From NCBI RefSeq assembly GCF_018139145.2, contig NC_059471.1, positions 215,965,494 through 216,029,493 of the forward strand: a DNA stretch of 64,000 nucleotides. The letters are read 5' to 3'. The notes below the pieces were generated by a model. The model was not told the DNA's origin. It did no database searches and worked only from the letters and a program-made list of their open reading frames with translations. The position numbers and the translations under genes are program-made. Each line of letters starts with the position of its first letter. The first letter of the stretch is position 1. The stretch comes from Gymnogyps californianus. Its lineage: Eukaryota > Chordata > Aves > Accipitriformes > Cathartidae. Shown piece after piece: positions 50,804 to 62,960 of this stretch.

Positions 50804-50861
50804 CGAAATGAAAGATTTGTGAAGGGAAATGGGTCAGGTAAAACAAAACAGTTTGCTTGAC
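50804..50861 (-). other. Short exon-like interval on the plexin strand (unproven)
   Basis: The minus strand shows an acceptor (aaaagatgttttctttcag) and a donor (TTCG|gtaagaaaag) 58 bp apart, open in frame 1. The length is not a multiple of three, so inclusion would shift the plexin frame. It is more likely a pseudo-exon. Confidence 0.12.
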
Positions 50862-51435
50862 CTGAAAGAAAACATCTTTTTTTTTTCCCCCCTTTGCATT
50901 GGTCTTTTATTATTATCATCAAAAACAATGTCACTACCACGCCGTTATTATTCAATAATATTATAGTTGGTTGCTTTATTTCATTGAATTTTGAAGATAA
51001 GCTTGATTTCAAGAGGAATAATTCAGAAGTTTCATTTCAAAACTCTAAAGCTGAAACATTTCCCAAATTTCTACCCATGTCTTTCTTGCAGATCGCTTTC
51101 ATTGAAAAAAAATTGCCCTGAATTTGATGCAAGTTTTTCAGTTAGGATCACCCTGCATTTTTTGGTGACTAAATAACAAGGCAAAAGAGCTTGCAGCAGC
51201 ACTTCCACGCTCAATGAACTGAAGTGGGATCTCCCGACCCGCTCCGCAGGGGGCTGTACAGAGCACAGCCCTTCCCGGATGAGTTGCATTTACAGTGCGT
51301 TGCTGCACAGCTGATCTGTACACGTTCCTGGGAGGTGCTCAGGGTTTCTAGGTGGATGGCAGCCAGACCAAAGATGCCCTGCAGTGGTTCTGCTCACTCC
51401 CGAAGGAGAGAAACCCACAGCAGATTTATATGGAG

Positions 51436-51451
51436 AAAAAAAAAAAAAAAA
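51436..51451 (+). repeat. Poly-A tract
   Basis: Sixteen A residues. No SINE or processed gene is recognisable upstream. Confidence 0.75.
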
Positions 51452-51934
51452 GGAGAAACCACATATGAAAACCCCAAACCTCAAATACCATCCAGACAAT
51501 GTTTCCAGGTACGAAAATGAAAATATATGCCCAGAAACCCAGATGCCTCATAGCCCTAACCTGAAGGCATCTCTTTTAATTCATGACAGCAAATTCCTGT
51601 GTGCAGCAATTGTGACAGCTCATGCTGTTCCCCACCGGCTGACACACCACAAGAGGAGAGCTGGCGTTTCGGAAGGTGGCACTATTTTCACTGAGCCATC
51701 ACCATCTGGGCTGTTGGAAACACTCTTTTGGATCTGTTGTGCTTGCCCATGTAGTATTTAAGCCCTGACCAGGTAAATCAATCAATCATCAGATACAAAG
51801 AGCAAGGTCTCTAGTGGACATTCTCCTTCCTGAGTTTTGTTTTGAACATTGCTATCTGCTTGGGGTGGGATGAGCTATGAAGGGCAAATCATGTTTAGTT
51901 TGGAGAATGAACGACACCAGGACACCGTTATGTA

Positions 51935-52030
51935 ATTAGAAGCATCTTGAGCAGATGCAAGTGAAGCTAATCAAACACTGCTTCGTAAGTGTTATCATCA
52001 GCCTCGTAATTATTATTATTCTATTCCCAG
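51935..52030. promoter_or_regulatory. Candidate conserved non-coding block with two small hairpins
   Basis: It contains tatgtaattagaag, an inverted pair GCATCT/AGATGC (51942-51947 and 51953-51958, including the E-box CAGATG), gaagctaatcaaac, a second inverted pair AACACT/AGTGTT (51974-51979 and 51988-51993) and cctcgtaattattattatt. The clustering of TAAT cores with an E-box is typical of neural enhancers; function is not shown. Confidence 0.25.
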
Positions 52031-52472
52031 GTGGCAGAGACAACAGGGCTCCTCCTTCACATGAGGTGTCATACAAAGGCAAATCAAAAATCGCAGTCCC
52101 TGTTCAAAACCGCTTACTGCTCTGGTAGTCTGCTTCATGCCATGTAGTGTCACCACCAGCTCCCACGCACCACCCCAGACATGGCCACGTTCCCGTCCCG
52201 AGCCAGCTCATCCCTGCCTAGAGCGTGCGAGCTAATCGCTCGCAGCGGGAAAGCACCTGGGAATCCTTTCAAATAGCAGGACGATATCAAGGCAAGGTGT
52301 TAATAAAGTGTCACTGGCTCCTTCACCCGCAGCCCCACGTGGCATTGCGGCGAAGACGGTTGTGATGTCAAAAGCAGATGGCTATGTCGTCAGGGGGGAG
52401 GTAAGCTGCACAGCAGATGGACACTTCAGATACAAAGATCCCTTTCGTGCAAATTGCCCCCGATGATAATTT

Positions 52473-52487
52473 AAAAAAAAAAAAAAA
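52473..52487 (+). repeat. Poly-A tract
   Basis: Fifteen A residues followed by ttacagagagagagaactgg. No retroposon body is recognised. Confidence 0.75.
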
Positions 52488-53794
52488 TTACAGAGAGAGA
52501 GAACTGGAGAAAACATCTGATGTGTGAGCAGTACGGTCTCTAAATAGAATATTTTTCCATTTTCCCATGAAGCATCAGGAGGTTCTTAAGCTCCAAAGTA
52601 TTCGTTTAACTCCTTGAGGCTCTAGTCTTACATTTCCTTCGCACCATGCTGCCCTAATATACAACACACTCAAAATTGCTGTCTCTCCTAGTTTATTTCT
52701 AGAAAGCAAATCGTTTTGCACCTGCTTACACACCAAACTTAACATAGCACAGATTTTTTTTTTTAAAGTAACTTTCTTCCCAGGCGCCCCCAGTGGATTT
52801 ACAGCCAACATACATACAATGCTAGAAATCAACCAGTATGCACCAGTATGCCAGGTTTATACTTCAGATGGGTACATTATAATTTTAAACAGCATAATCA
52901 GACTGGTTTCCTCCTGTTGGAGCACTGTATAGAGACAGGTAGACAGGAAAGTTCAGTGGATACAGGGACAATTCCTCTTGCGTACCGAGTTCACACTCAA
53001 TTTATAGCAGTGTTAAGTGAGGGGAGAACCATGCACGTATCTGAGAATATCAAGACTGCTATAAATTAGAAATTATAGAAAATCACTTAATCCACTGAAG
53101 AAATGTACCTAATTCTGGGGTGAGACACGACAGCAACTGAAAGTTTATTCAGCGTCTGAAATTCTCACAGATGTTCCCAGGGTGCCTAAATGGGCAGTGA
53201 ACACAGGGCAAGTAAGTATGCAAACAAAGCTACGTACGTCTTCATACCGAGTCTACTACAACCACAGAAACACCATCAAAGATATGTCTGGGTCAAGAAG
53301 AACAGGTGTATTTAAACATGCATCAAGTAAATAACATGTGTTAAACACACTCCTGCATGCCCAGGGAAGGGAAGATCTAAATAATGGATGTGAGATCCCT
53401 TTCTCCTGAACTAGAGCAGGTCCCAAATGCTTGGTCCTTCTCCAGCCTGAGGATGCAAACAGACAAGGCTCGGGAGAGGGCATTTTTAGGGACATCAGAG
53501 GCACGCACATGCAGCAGATGAAACGGGGGAGCTGCTATTAGAGGAGCGCTGGACCATGGCCCTCCCTATGGGGCTTGGGCAGCCCTGCTTTCTGGAGGTG
53601 GTGGTAACTGAAAAGCAGGGATGGGACAGTCTCCCTCTCTCAAAAGAGCCCAGCTGGACAATAAATCATTCCGACAATGAAAAATACAGGCATTTACTTT
53701 GGGCAAGGAACTCCAACCCTCACCAGCACATTTGCTGTGAAAACTGGAGCGGTTTGCTTTCCCAGCTCTACCGCTGCTGATGCTTTCGGCTCCT

Positions 53795-53855
53795 TCATCC
53801 ACGCGCGCGCCTGGCCCCTGGCCCTTCGCTCTCCCTCTCTGCTGCGTGCGATGCG
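53795..53855. other. Short CpG-rich patch with (CG) alternation
   Basis: The word acgcgcgcgc (53801-53810) and several further CpGs (tgcgtgcgatgcgcagtc) sit in a small patch. Alternating CG can adopt Z-DNA. Too short for a CpG island. Confidence 0.3.
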
Positions 53856-55615
53856 CAGTCAGGGATGCTGCCATCCACCTCCTGCCCAGGGCATCGTGTC
53901 ATCTGCTGTGCTGAACTGCCTTCCCCCGGGACCTGGAAACTACCATCTGAATGGGGTCTGGAGATAATGAACCCTCAGCAACGAGTAAATAAATAGCGTC
54001 CTGCCCGTATGCCCAGCTGCACCCAGGATCCTGGTGACAGCTCGCTGACAAGGGCAACAATGTTTTTTGATCCTTTGCCTGCAAGGTATGGTACCGTCCG
54101 GCTCAAAACAGTGGGGAGTCAAGGCTACAAGCGCCAGGGAGCATCCTGTATTCAGAGATCCCTTTTATTCCCCTGGACATGAAATTGCTGCCCTCATGGC
54201 AGTCTGCACACCCGCTTCCACCAGCACCACAGAGGATGAAAGGACAGGAGACTGGGAAGATGTAGGAAGTCAGATGGATAAAAACATCTCCATCGGGTGA
54301 TGCTGAGATTTTGGATGCTTTGCTCATTGAATTGCTTGAGCTGCTGAATGCAGAGGTAAGATCAGCCCTGGGTAAACCCCCACTGGCAAAGAGCCTGGAC
54401 GATACCACATGTTACTGGCCAGAATCACCACTCATTTCTTTCCCTGCTGGTTCTTTCGCTGCCTCTTCTCACTGCCATCTCTCTGCCAATGCAGCCAAAT
54501 GGATAGCACGCGAGGTCATGGCCAGCAGTAGCGCAGATGCATCCTACCCAGATGTTATCTATGACAGGTGGTCAAGGGGTTAATGTAAGTTCAGTTAAGC
54601 TTGTCGCCCCAGATGAATTAACACACGGGCATATAAGCACACACAGAGGCCCGCCAATTGATTTAGGATATCACATCAGCCTCCCCAAAGGGAAGAGTGA
54701 AGTCCCCTCCCAGCACCCACTGAGCACTTGGTGTCTGCCACTGCCGTCCATGCCTCGGGCTCGCAGTGGCATGGATGGCCATGTGATGAAAATAAAACCA
54801 CCACCACTCTGCGGCTTCCAATTTGTCGCAGGTTGATGTCCAGTTGGCCTGGAGCATGAACAGAGTGAGACCAGAGGTGTCCGCAAAAGACAGCAAAGAT
54901 GCAACCTTCATCTAGCTGGAGCAGGTCAAAGCAATGGGTCAACCAGCCGGGGTGGACCTCCAGGGCACAAACCCTGTGGAGTCCCTGCATACGTATGCTA
55001 GCCACCAGTCCAGGCCAGAGGTCTCTGCTGCTGTCCCCCTTCACTGTAGCTAAATTCAACTTTTCACGGCAACAATCACACCTTCAAATGTGAATATGCC
55101 TGAAGACATCTCAAGGGCTGGCTACTCAAAAGGAAATCATAATAGTAGGGACTAAATCTTGGAAGTTCAAATCACAGACACCAGCAGATTGGTGGCAGTT
55201 TGGATGGTGGATTTTGGTGCAGGACATCGTCTCTGCAGTGGCTAGACAAATAGCCTAGTTCACGGTTGAAAGCTCCTCAAAACTGAAGGACTTCAGATTT
55301 TGGGGCTCTGGTTTGAATCCATCATAGTTAATATCAAAACCAACACAGACCTTTGGTTCAAACACAGGCTGGTTCTGATAGGAGACCCTGAAAGACTGTA
55401 TAAATTATGAATTTTTACTTTTCTACACTTTTCTACTCTCCACTTCTTTCTCTTTCTGGGATTTGACCATCCCTTTAACGAGAAATTATCCTAACATAGA
55501 AAAACAAAGTCACATTTTTATCTTGGGGGAAAAAACAGAGTTGTTATTAGTTTGCTTTCACCCCACTGAGCTTTAGACAGTTACTGCAGTGCTGAGCTGG
55601 GAATTAAGTCATCTT

Positions 55616-55690
55616 AGGCTTCCCATCTAGTCAACAGAAAAAAGACAGGCACCTTCACAGAGCAATTCAGATCTGAATTACCTTCTGGAG
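55616..55690 (+). repeat. Unnamed ancient dispersed repeat, copy B
   Basis: It aligns with 26807-26910 through aggcttccc, tctagtcaa, agacagg, cac.g.g.gattc-type words and tgaatt..cttctggag, with one internal gap. Same orientation as copy A. Confidence 0.55.
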
Positions 55691-57630
55691 GTTGTAACCA
55701 CAGAGTAATTGGTGCATTGACTTAACTGGTTATTTTTAAAGCGTTTCTAGCAGCTGGGCAAAGGCGAGTAATTTCACCTTCATGGGATCCAGTTGTACAG
55801 CCTCTTATTCCTTCTAAAATGAGAAACTGTTTGTGGGCAGCTGTTCAATGCTGCTTTCAAACAGGTCATGTTCTAAGCAGACTTAAGAGAGGTCATCTAT
55901 GCAGCCTTCCCCAGTACCCCAGTATCACTAATTATATAGCAGCAGCCCTGTGCTAGCCACCTTTGAAAGTGCTGCTGCGACATTTTACCTAGCATATTAA
56001 CAATAGTGTCACATTTAAAACAAAAATCCACTGAAATGCCCACTCAGCAGTCTCACAGCAAGGAGTGCACTGAGAGCGTGTCAAGGCAGGGAGGATAGAG
56101 CTACCCTTCTCACCATTCAAAGATCTGATCTCTCCAAAATTAACTCTAGAAGTGTGAACTAAATGTCACCTACAAACGATGATTTTTGCCTCATCTTGAA
56201 AATTATTTAACAACTTTGATAGTGTTTTGGCTTTGTCCGCAGTCATGCCCATCTCATGTCTGGCGTCAAGTACCAGATGTTGCTAACAAGAATTTATTTT
56301 CACTTATTTTACGGATGCATCAGAGATGACTCGCACAAAGCAAACTTCACCTGCATGTCTGCAAAACGCTACTCCTATAGAAATTTGATCCTGAGAATTG
56401 CCTTTATCCAGTTGCTAATGGATGTTTAGCATGTGAGAATCCTTATCTTCTGAATTTTGAACATAATAAGCTTTCTGTGAGCTTTTCATATAAGAGATAT
56501 TGACTGGAAGTAATTCAAAGAAGTTATTCAGCAATCGCTTGGAACAACAAAAGAGCTTGAAACGGATTTACTGCTCGTTGACAGTCTGCAGGCCACACTG
56601 GTACAGCACCCCACTTCTCCAGGAGAACTCCTGACATGCCGGCTGAGCTGGGCTAGCCTATACCACCGAGATACCTTCAGAGAGGTAAACGAACTGTATT
56701 TACAACAGAGAAAACTAGCCCAGGTGAACCATCAAACCCAACTACCACCTCTGGAACCAAGAGCCTGGTTTATTTATTAACGCATTTGTAGGACCTCGTA
56801 TCTCCGTAGGCTGCGGTCATTGGAAGGAGAAATTCAAACAGTGAAGACGGTCTCAAAACCCAGCCAGGGAAGCCAGAAACACTCATACAGGGACAAACAC
56901 ACTGCAAGATAATTTATTTCTTTTCCCATCATCTGTCATTGGGATATACACATATTATCCTTCAGGCTTGCTCCCCACATCAGTCAGTGCTCCAGCCGCC
57001 TCAGTGCAAGATTTGGCTAGTTTTACGCCCTGAGAGGGGTATCTTATTCCAGTATCTGATTCCCTGGCAGCTTTGAAGTGTCACAGTGTACTGGCTACAG
57101 TAGTTTTGAGCAGGTGCAGCTTCACTATTGCTTTACAAGGATGCATTTTTTGCCTCTTTGCTCTGTGACTTGGTGCTTCAAATCTGAAGTGTTTGTGGGC
57201 TTCTTGCCAGCGCATTGCTTTCAGACTGGATCCTAGTTTAATGTCCCTTGCTTTTCCTGCCTCCTGCCAGCAAGTGCCATTTTTTCTTTTGAAAGGCTCT
57301 ACTGCAGCAGGTGAAAGAGGGTATAGACTCAGGAAACTATGCATGGGAAAAGGCAGGGGGGAAAAAAAGTAACAGAGGCCGCTTCCAGTCTCAGCACCTA
57401 CTTTTTGTGTGAGTTAGAGATCAGAGAAAATAAACCCAACAGAGCGGTTTCATTATCACAGGGGTAGAGGGTAAGGATGGGGAAGATGAGAGCTGGGAGA
57501 CCCCCTCCTTTGCCTCCTGCAGGGCATCTCCTCACCGGCCCCTCATCTGATCTGGAAAACCCTCCTGGTTTAGAGCAGAAGAAATAGATTTTGTAATGAT
57601 GGTGTGGCGGAGCAAAGGACCTATATCAAG

Positions 57631-57655
57631 AGAAGGAAGGAAGGAAAGAAAAAAA
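57631..57655 (+). repeat. (GGAA)-type purine repeat
   Basis: agaaggaaggaaggaaagaa followed by a short A run, a small tetranucleotide microsatellite. Confidence 0.7.
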
Positions 57656-58739
57656 CCAGCATCAAAGAGAGGAGGGAAGAATAAAAACACTCCTTTGCTG
57701 ATCCACAGCTGAGCTGGGCAAAGCTTATACAAGATAAATAACGCTGACATTACAAAGTTATGGTTAATTCATTTTTCTACTTGTCACCACTTCGGATAAT
57801 TGGCCTACACAACAAATGTGGGGGAAGGAGGTTGGCTTTTTTGTCTTTTTTTTCCTTCCTGAGACGTACAACTAGGATTAGACGGTGTGTTACACCGCTG
57901 ATAAAAATAAAGAGAGTGATCTAAAACCCTCAAACTTTAATCCGGAGGGGTCGCCGGTGAATAGCACAAGTGCTGGAGGATGAAGTGAGACCTGGTTGTC
58001 TCTATGGTAACTAAACCATCACTAGAGCAAGGATTGACCTGGAGCCTTCAAGCAACTCTGGCTTTGTCCAAGGCACTGCGTAGCGTGCGCTATTGCCTGT
58101 CCACTCGCCTGATTTCAGGGAGATTTGCACAGTACCTTAGAGTTTATTCAGAAATCTCCAGCTTCTGGATTCAAGTGATTAACTTGGAATCCCAATGTTG
58201 GTTATTTGTGTAAATGGAAGTTCTGAGTCCTTGGGTGGGTGAGGGAGAGCCTGAAAATATGACCTCACATACTTTAAAATGAGGAAGGCCAGTCTTGAAA
58301 CAGCCACCCATTTTATATATGCTACCAAACATAGAAAACACTGGCTCGGAGGTTTCAGAATACAAGGAGAAACCAAGATAAAGGAGAGAGGCTGGAAATC
58401 AGGCACAAACACAGAGAAACCATAAGACAATCAAAAAAGTTCAAATTTATACTAATCTTTAAATCTGCTGATTTTTGATGCCTGATTCATGATTTCAGAA
58501 CCGGAGGAGCTTCACAGCAGATGACCCCAGATAGCCACTGGCTTTTAGTGCTGCTTTATCATTTCATGAAAGGTTTATAGAGGCAACCATCGCTTCGTAT
58601 ATCTTCCCTCCTATCAACCAGAAAATTGTCTGTAAGTCACCAAGGAAAAAAACAACAACTTCTTTTCTCTCTGACCATAACAAAAGCGTCTTTTCTTTAA
58701 AAGAAATCATCTTCTACCTGTGAGAAGACTCTACCAGCA

Positions 58740-59000
58740 AATACTATTTGCTAAGTACCTAATTCCCCTCATTTTATAAATGCCACGGGTCAGTTAAATA
58801 CAAAGTCTATGGGGAAACCCATTTTTATCAGACAAAGCATTACACTTAAAATCTTATTGGCGTTAAAGGGGCACACAATACATATGAAGTTAGGAACTTG
58901 TTATTTGCCTAATTAAATTCAAATCCCGATTAGATCCAAAGCCCCCCCAAAATGCATGAGTACTTCTTCATTTAGATTACGATTAAATATTCACAGCCCC
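58740..59000. promoter_or_regulatory. Candidate conserved non-coding block
   Basis: An A/T-rich block with ccctcattttataaatgcc, gggtcagttaaatac, cttgttatttgcctaattaa and cccgattagatcc. The CTAATTAA core is a homeodomain site. No conservation evidence. Confidence 0.22.
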
Positions 59001-59915
59001 AAATGGCAAAAAATGCACAAAAGCAGGTGGTCCCGGCAATGTTTCCAGGCTGCTTAAGGTGATCAGATCCCTACCAAGCCTCAGCCTTAGCCCTGACTCT
59101 GCCTTACCAGCCAGTGTCTGTTATAAAATGCCCCAGGAGGAGGAGACAATGAAGCAGTGTTTGGTTTTAAAGGCGATTTCCAGAGGCCAGTGAGTAACCC
59201 CTCAGGTGTCCATTGGCCGTGGGATCTGCCTGGGAAGCCTTCCTGACAAGCTTCCCTCAGTCTGGGAAGGCTTGCTCTGGCTCTGCAGGAGCGCAAACAA
59301 CAGAGGGAAGATGTTTTCCATTTCAAAACCCTCTAAGGGAAGGACTGGCTTTAAATGAGAGCAGTGGTATACAATGAGTGCTGTAGGAACAGGGGTGTTT
59401 TGAGGGGAAGTTGATGCCATCATACACCGGTCGAGACAAGGCTCAGAGTGCAACCAGCCAGGGAGGATTCAACTCGAACACCCGTTTCTGGAAAGCATTG
59501 CTATCCACAGGCAGCAAATGGGATGCTTCCTCATGAGATTAGTCTCCCCAAATCGGAAGACCATGACCCTTTGCTGGTATAAATCAATGCATTGACTTCA
59601 ATGTGGTTTTTTTCTGATTTGTATCAGCTAAAGATTTGGCTATACCAGGCAATGCTTTGTTTAATAGTGTGATCACAGTGCTCGCACTGCTGTGTGTTTC
59701 ATGGGCAGGTCAGCCTTTTGCTGCTGGGCTACATTCATGAGCCTTGAGGGAGACAGGTAAATGAGGGATGGAGGAGACACCCAGCATCAGAACTGGGGAA
59801 AGGCAAGGGAAAGTGGAAGGGAAAGACCCCAAATCATGCCCGGGTACATATCACCTTTCCCCAGGGAAGAGGACCCTAAAGCCCATACCTGGAACACAGC
59901 AGTGCAGGGAAAGTG

Positions 59916-59937
59916 CACACACACACACACACACACA
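59916..59937 (+). repeat. (CA)11 microsatellite
   Basis: Eleven uninterrupted CA units, the longest dinucleotide run seen in the window and a likely polymorphic marker. Confidence 0.92.
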
Positions 59938-60930
59938 TGAGTTGTTCTACCCAAAGCTTTAACAACATGAGGATGAGAGTGCACTTTCCTAACACGTGAG
60001 GCTCTCAGTGCACTGCTTTGGAAATAAAGCCATTTTCCCCTTGCTTCTCCCATACCTCTATCTTGCCTCTATAAGCCAGAGCCATTTAAGAAACTTTAGA
60101 AACCTCACAGGAAGTTTGTAAAGCAATTTATTGGGACTAGTATTCTTGTCCTCTGTGAAACCAGATGACTGAGTCATGCTGGGCTTAAATGTGCAGAGCA
60201 CAGAAGGAGCCATAAAAACCTTGAAAAGAACCCTGAACAGCTTTATTATGCATGAAAAAAATCACAATTTTACATCTAGCATTTAGGTGCTTCCAGGATT
60301 AGAAATAAATATGACATGTCCTAATGCAGACCCAGTCCCTTGGATCAGAGAACTTCCACTTCCCCATCTCCTCGTGTCCCTGGATCTAAATACATTTTTA
60401 GGCCCAAGAAAATTTGGAAACCTGCCTGTCCTGAGCTATGGGAAGGATTAGCATGAGAATTGAAACTGCAAACTTGGGGGCAGAGAGGGGAAGTACTACC
60501 TTTGGCAGATTAATTTCATTTTTCCATGTACTTGGCTGCTGAGGATGCACAAGAGTTTGAGGTGTCAGAATGAATTCAGGGGGATGGATGAGTAAGAAAG
60601 GGTCAGCTGAGCATTCAATGGGCACGAACAGCGTGCAATTAAACACCGTGTGTTCCTTGAGACCTAGCTTGGCGTTACCATCAACAGGGAAAAGCATTTG
60701 GCCTTGGGGTGAAGAAGATGCCAACTGCGTGCCTTTCACCAGCTCACAACCGCTCTCGCACTACCCCAGCCTTTTCTTTCCTTGCTGCCTGCCAGCTCCC
60801 CCTCCTCCCCCAGCCCCAAATGCCCAATCTCAGGCATCCATCCCCCACCCCTTCGCCTTCTGCCCCCGTCCCTGAAGGATGGATGAGCTTGCCAGAGCAA
60901 TCTGGCCCTTGCTAGAGAAACTGCTCAAAG

Positions 60931-61003
60931 CCGGCAGCCGGAGCGAGCGCAACAATCGATTGGACATGGGACATTACGGATCTGTGAGCGCGGCCGGAGC
61001 GAG
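60931..61003. promoter_or_regulatory. Small CpG cluster
   Basis: About eleven CpGs in roughly 73 bp (ccggcagccggagcgagcgc, then gtgagcgcggccggagcgag). It is flanked by tacggcattaacaaagctcc, which looks enhancer-like. Too short for a formal CpG island. Confidence 0.27.
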
Positions 61004-61470
61004 AAAGTGGCAGCTTTGTGAAGCTGAGTACACGTGAGGATTACGGCATTAACAAAGCTCCCTTAACCGATCAGCCTGCCCCTAGGTAGATGGGGGACTG
61101 GGCTGGGGTGGGGAGCGAAGGGGATAAAGAAGTGGCAGCATGAAGTTGCCTTCCCCCCCCCCTTTACAAAAGAGCAGCACGAATAAGAAGTCCTGGAGAC
61201 ACAAACTGCCGCCTGGGACTGTAGAGCCGCGGCTTTGCTCATCAGGGCTCTGGGCCAAATATCCTGCCGGCGTAAATCCGTTTGATGCCAAGGGAGTAAC
61301 CCAAGGATGAATCAGACCTGGTGGGGAGGGTTTATTGCCTTCAGTTCAGGCAAGAGAGCGGAGCTGTGCCAGCTGGGGTGTCAGACTGAGTGACTCAAAA
61401 GGACTTAGGCACCTAAATCTATTAGGTACTCCAAAAAAAGTGCTGTCTCTGATTTTAAGGTCGAATAGTC

Positions 61471-61482
61471 TTTTTTTTTTTT
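61471..61482 (+). repeat. Poly-T tract
   Basis: Twelve T residues. Just upstream is ggacttaggcacctaaatct, a phrase common in old sauropsid repeats but too short here to classify. Confidence 0.65.
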
Positions 61483-62149
61483 CTGAAGGCAGCTTAGAGG
61501 ACCTCTGTTTACTATTGTTCTTAATAAAAAAAAACAATAACAACTTGCAAGTACAAAGGGCCTTTTATGTTTCTGCTGAGGCTTTTATCTCAACACACTT
61601 TAGTAAGTGCTATATCAAAATCACTCTGCCCACCACCGAAATTCAGTGATCTCTGGACTGCAGAGCAGCAGCTGTTTAACAGTGTGCAATAAAGCTGAGC
61701 AGCAGTTCAGGACAACGAGTGAAGGAAAGCAGTGTATGTGGCTGAAGCTGACAGTCCCCCTTCAAATCAGGATGCTACCTCATAGCAGATGGGTTGAGCA
61801 AATAGTTTAGCAGCAAGAAGCATGCCCAAGCATTTAGCGTCTTGGAAAAATGTTCCTGCGATTACAGGCTGAGCCCGTGCTCTTCTCCTGGGCTTTGAGG
61901 GGATGCCCCTACTCAGCTGGTCCTGAAGACCCTGGCTGCTACCCACCATGAGCCTTGCTTATGGGCACAGGCAGCAGAACATCCTTCCCACATGGCCATG
62001 TGCTGTCTGCACAACTCCTGTCTTGGAGAAGATCAGATCCCCACCCAAACAAGCCCCTTCAAAGCATCCCCAGGCGGACCATTGCCTAAGCACTGCGGTC
62101 TGTATATCCTGACAATACCACGCAAGGAAAGGAAGTCTCTCCAAGCCTG

Positions 62150-62290
62150 TCACAGTTCAAGGAGTGTCTGGACAACGCTCTTAGTCATATAGTTGAGTTT
62201 CAGGCAGTTCTGTGAGGAGCAGGGAGTTGGACTCGATGATCCTTATGGTCCCTTCCAACTTGAGATATTCTATGATTCTATGATTCTATG
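62150..62290 (+). mobile_element. CR1 retroposon, 5'-truncated 3' end
   Basis: This is the best preserved transposon in the window. It runs from cacagttcaaggagtgtctg and gacaacgctcttagtcat to gagttggactcgatgatcct and tatggtcccttccaacttga, and ends in three ATTCTATG octamers. CR1 copies are almost always 5'-truncated and end in this octamer, so the 3' boundary is exact. Its state of preservation suggests a younger insertion than the CR1 pieces at 30766 and 45651. It lies antisense to the plexin gene. Confidence 0.93.
62267..62290 (+). repeat. CR1 3' octamer tail (ATTCTATG)3
   Basis: Three perfect ATTCTATG units, the hallmark 3' terminus of avian and other sauropsid CR1 elements. Confidence 0.95.
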
Positions 62291-62960
62291 AAATGTTAAT
62301 GCTGGAGGAGCAGGAGACTGTGGTCTAGCAAGCCTAAAGGACTTAGGGATTTATATAGTTATCCCAGCAGAGGAAGTTCAGAGAACTATTTGTGGGACAA
62401 TAATGCGGTTGCTTGAGAGACATTTTTTGAAGCAACCTAAATTTATGGAAAAGAATGAAAATCTTCCAAGCAAGCAATGGAAGAGGGCATCATAGCTGCT
62501 CACTGACATTGCAACGCTGGAATAGAGGGAGGGTACTGTGAGGTTTAGCGATGGAAACCCTGAAAGAGGACGGGGCCAGGGGAAGCCCAAAGCTAGAGCC
62601 ACGGACAGAGAGAGGCGACAGCCATGGGGCAGCCATGTGTGAGCAACATGAGGCTGCAGCCTTCAGGGACCATGAAGAGGATGGTGGAGTAATTGAGACA
62701 CAGGGAATGAGAGCAGGGAAATCAAGTTTTAAGTGTGTGGATAGATAGGAAGGGCTGTGTCTCTGAAACTGTCAGCGGAAGGCATCTGCAAAAAGCTGGC
62801 TTGTATCTGTGGCCGTAGGAGAAGGTCATATCCTGCACTGGGACTGAGTGACGGTCAAGGTGATGCTTTTGTCCACAGTGACTAAGGAAGGTCAGGCACA
62901 GAAAACCTGAAAGGGAAATCAGACCCTTTACAAGCTGGTGTTCACTGCTTTGCATTACAG

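Larger units (their letters stand above)
45874..62149. other. Intron block, long repeat-poor stretch
   Basis: No established exon. Notable items are small CpG clusters (46810-46930, 53795-53855, 60931-61003), a C-rich quadruplex-type tract (49682-49710), an exon-like interval on the minus strand (50804-50861), poly-A runs (51436, 52473), A/T-rich candidate enhancers (49200-49350, 50890-51010, 51935-52030, 58740-59000), an unnamed repeat copy (55616-55690) and a CA microsatellite (59916). 47220-48900, 52600-54600 and 55700-57600 show nothing I can name. Confidence 0.45.

Noticed and set aside
52226..52244. Perfect 7-bp-arm inverted repeat tgcgagc/gctcgca around taatc
   Set aside because: About four such 7-bp pairs per loop length are expected by chance in 64 kb. 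No terminator or RNA gene context exists.
51436..52487. Two poly-A tracts (51436, 52473) as tails of processed pseudogenes or SINEs
   Set aside because: No gene-like or SINE body and no target-site duplication could be seen upstream of either tract.
55688..55760. Possible plexin exon ending in AAG before gtaattc on the minus strand
   Set aside because: The frame closes with a TAA within a few codons upstream, and the peptide is unlike the expected sema end. The site also lies in the unnamed repeat copy B.
57883..57897. Perfect inverted repeat cggtgt-gtt-acaccg
   Set aside because: Six-bp arms with short loops are expected at about 16 per loop length in a window of this size.
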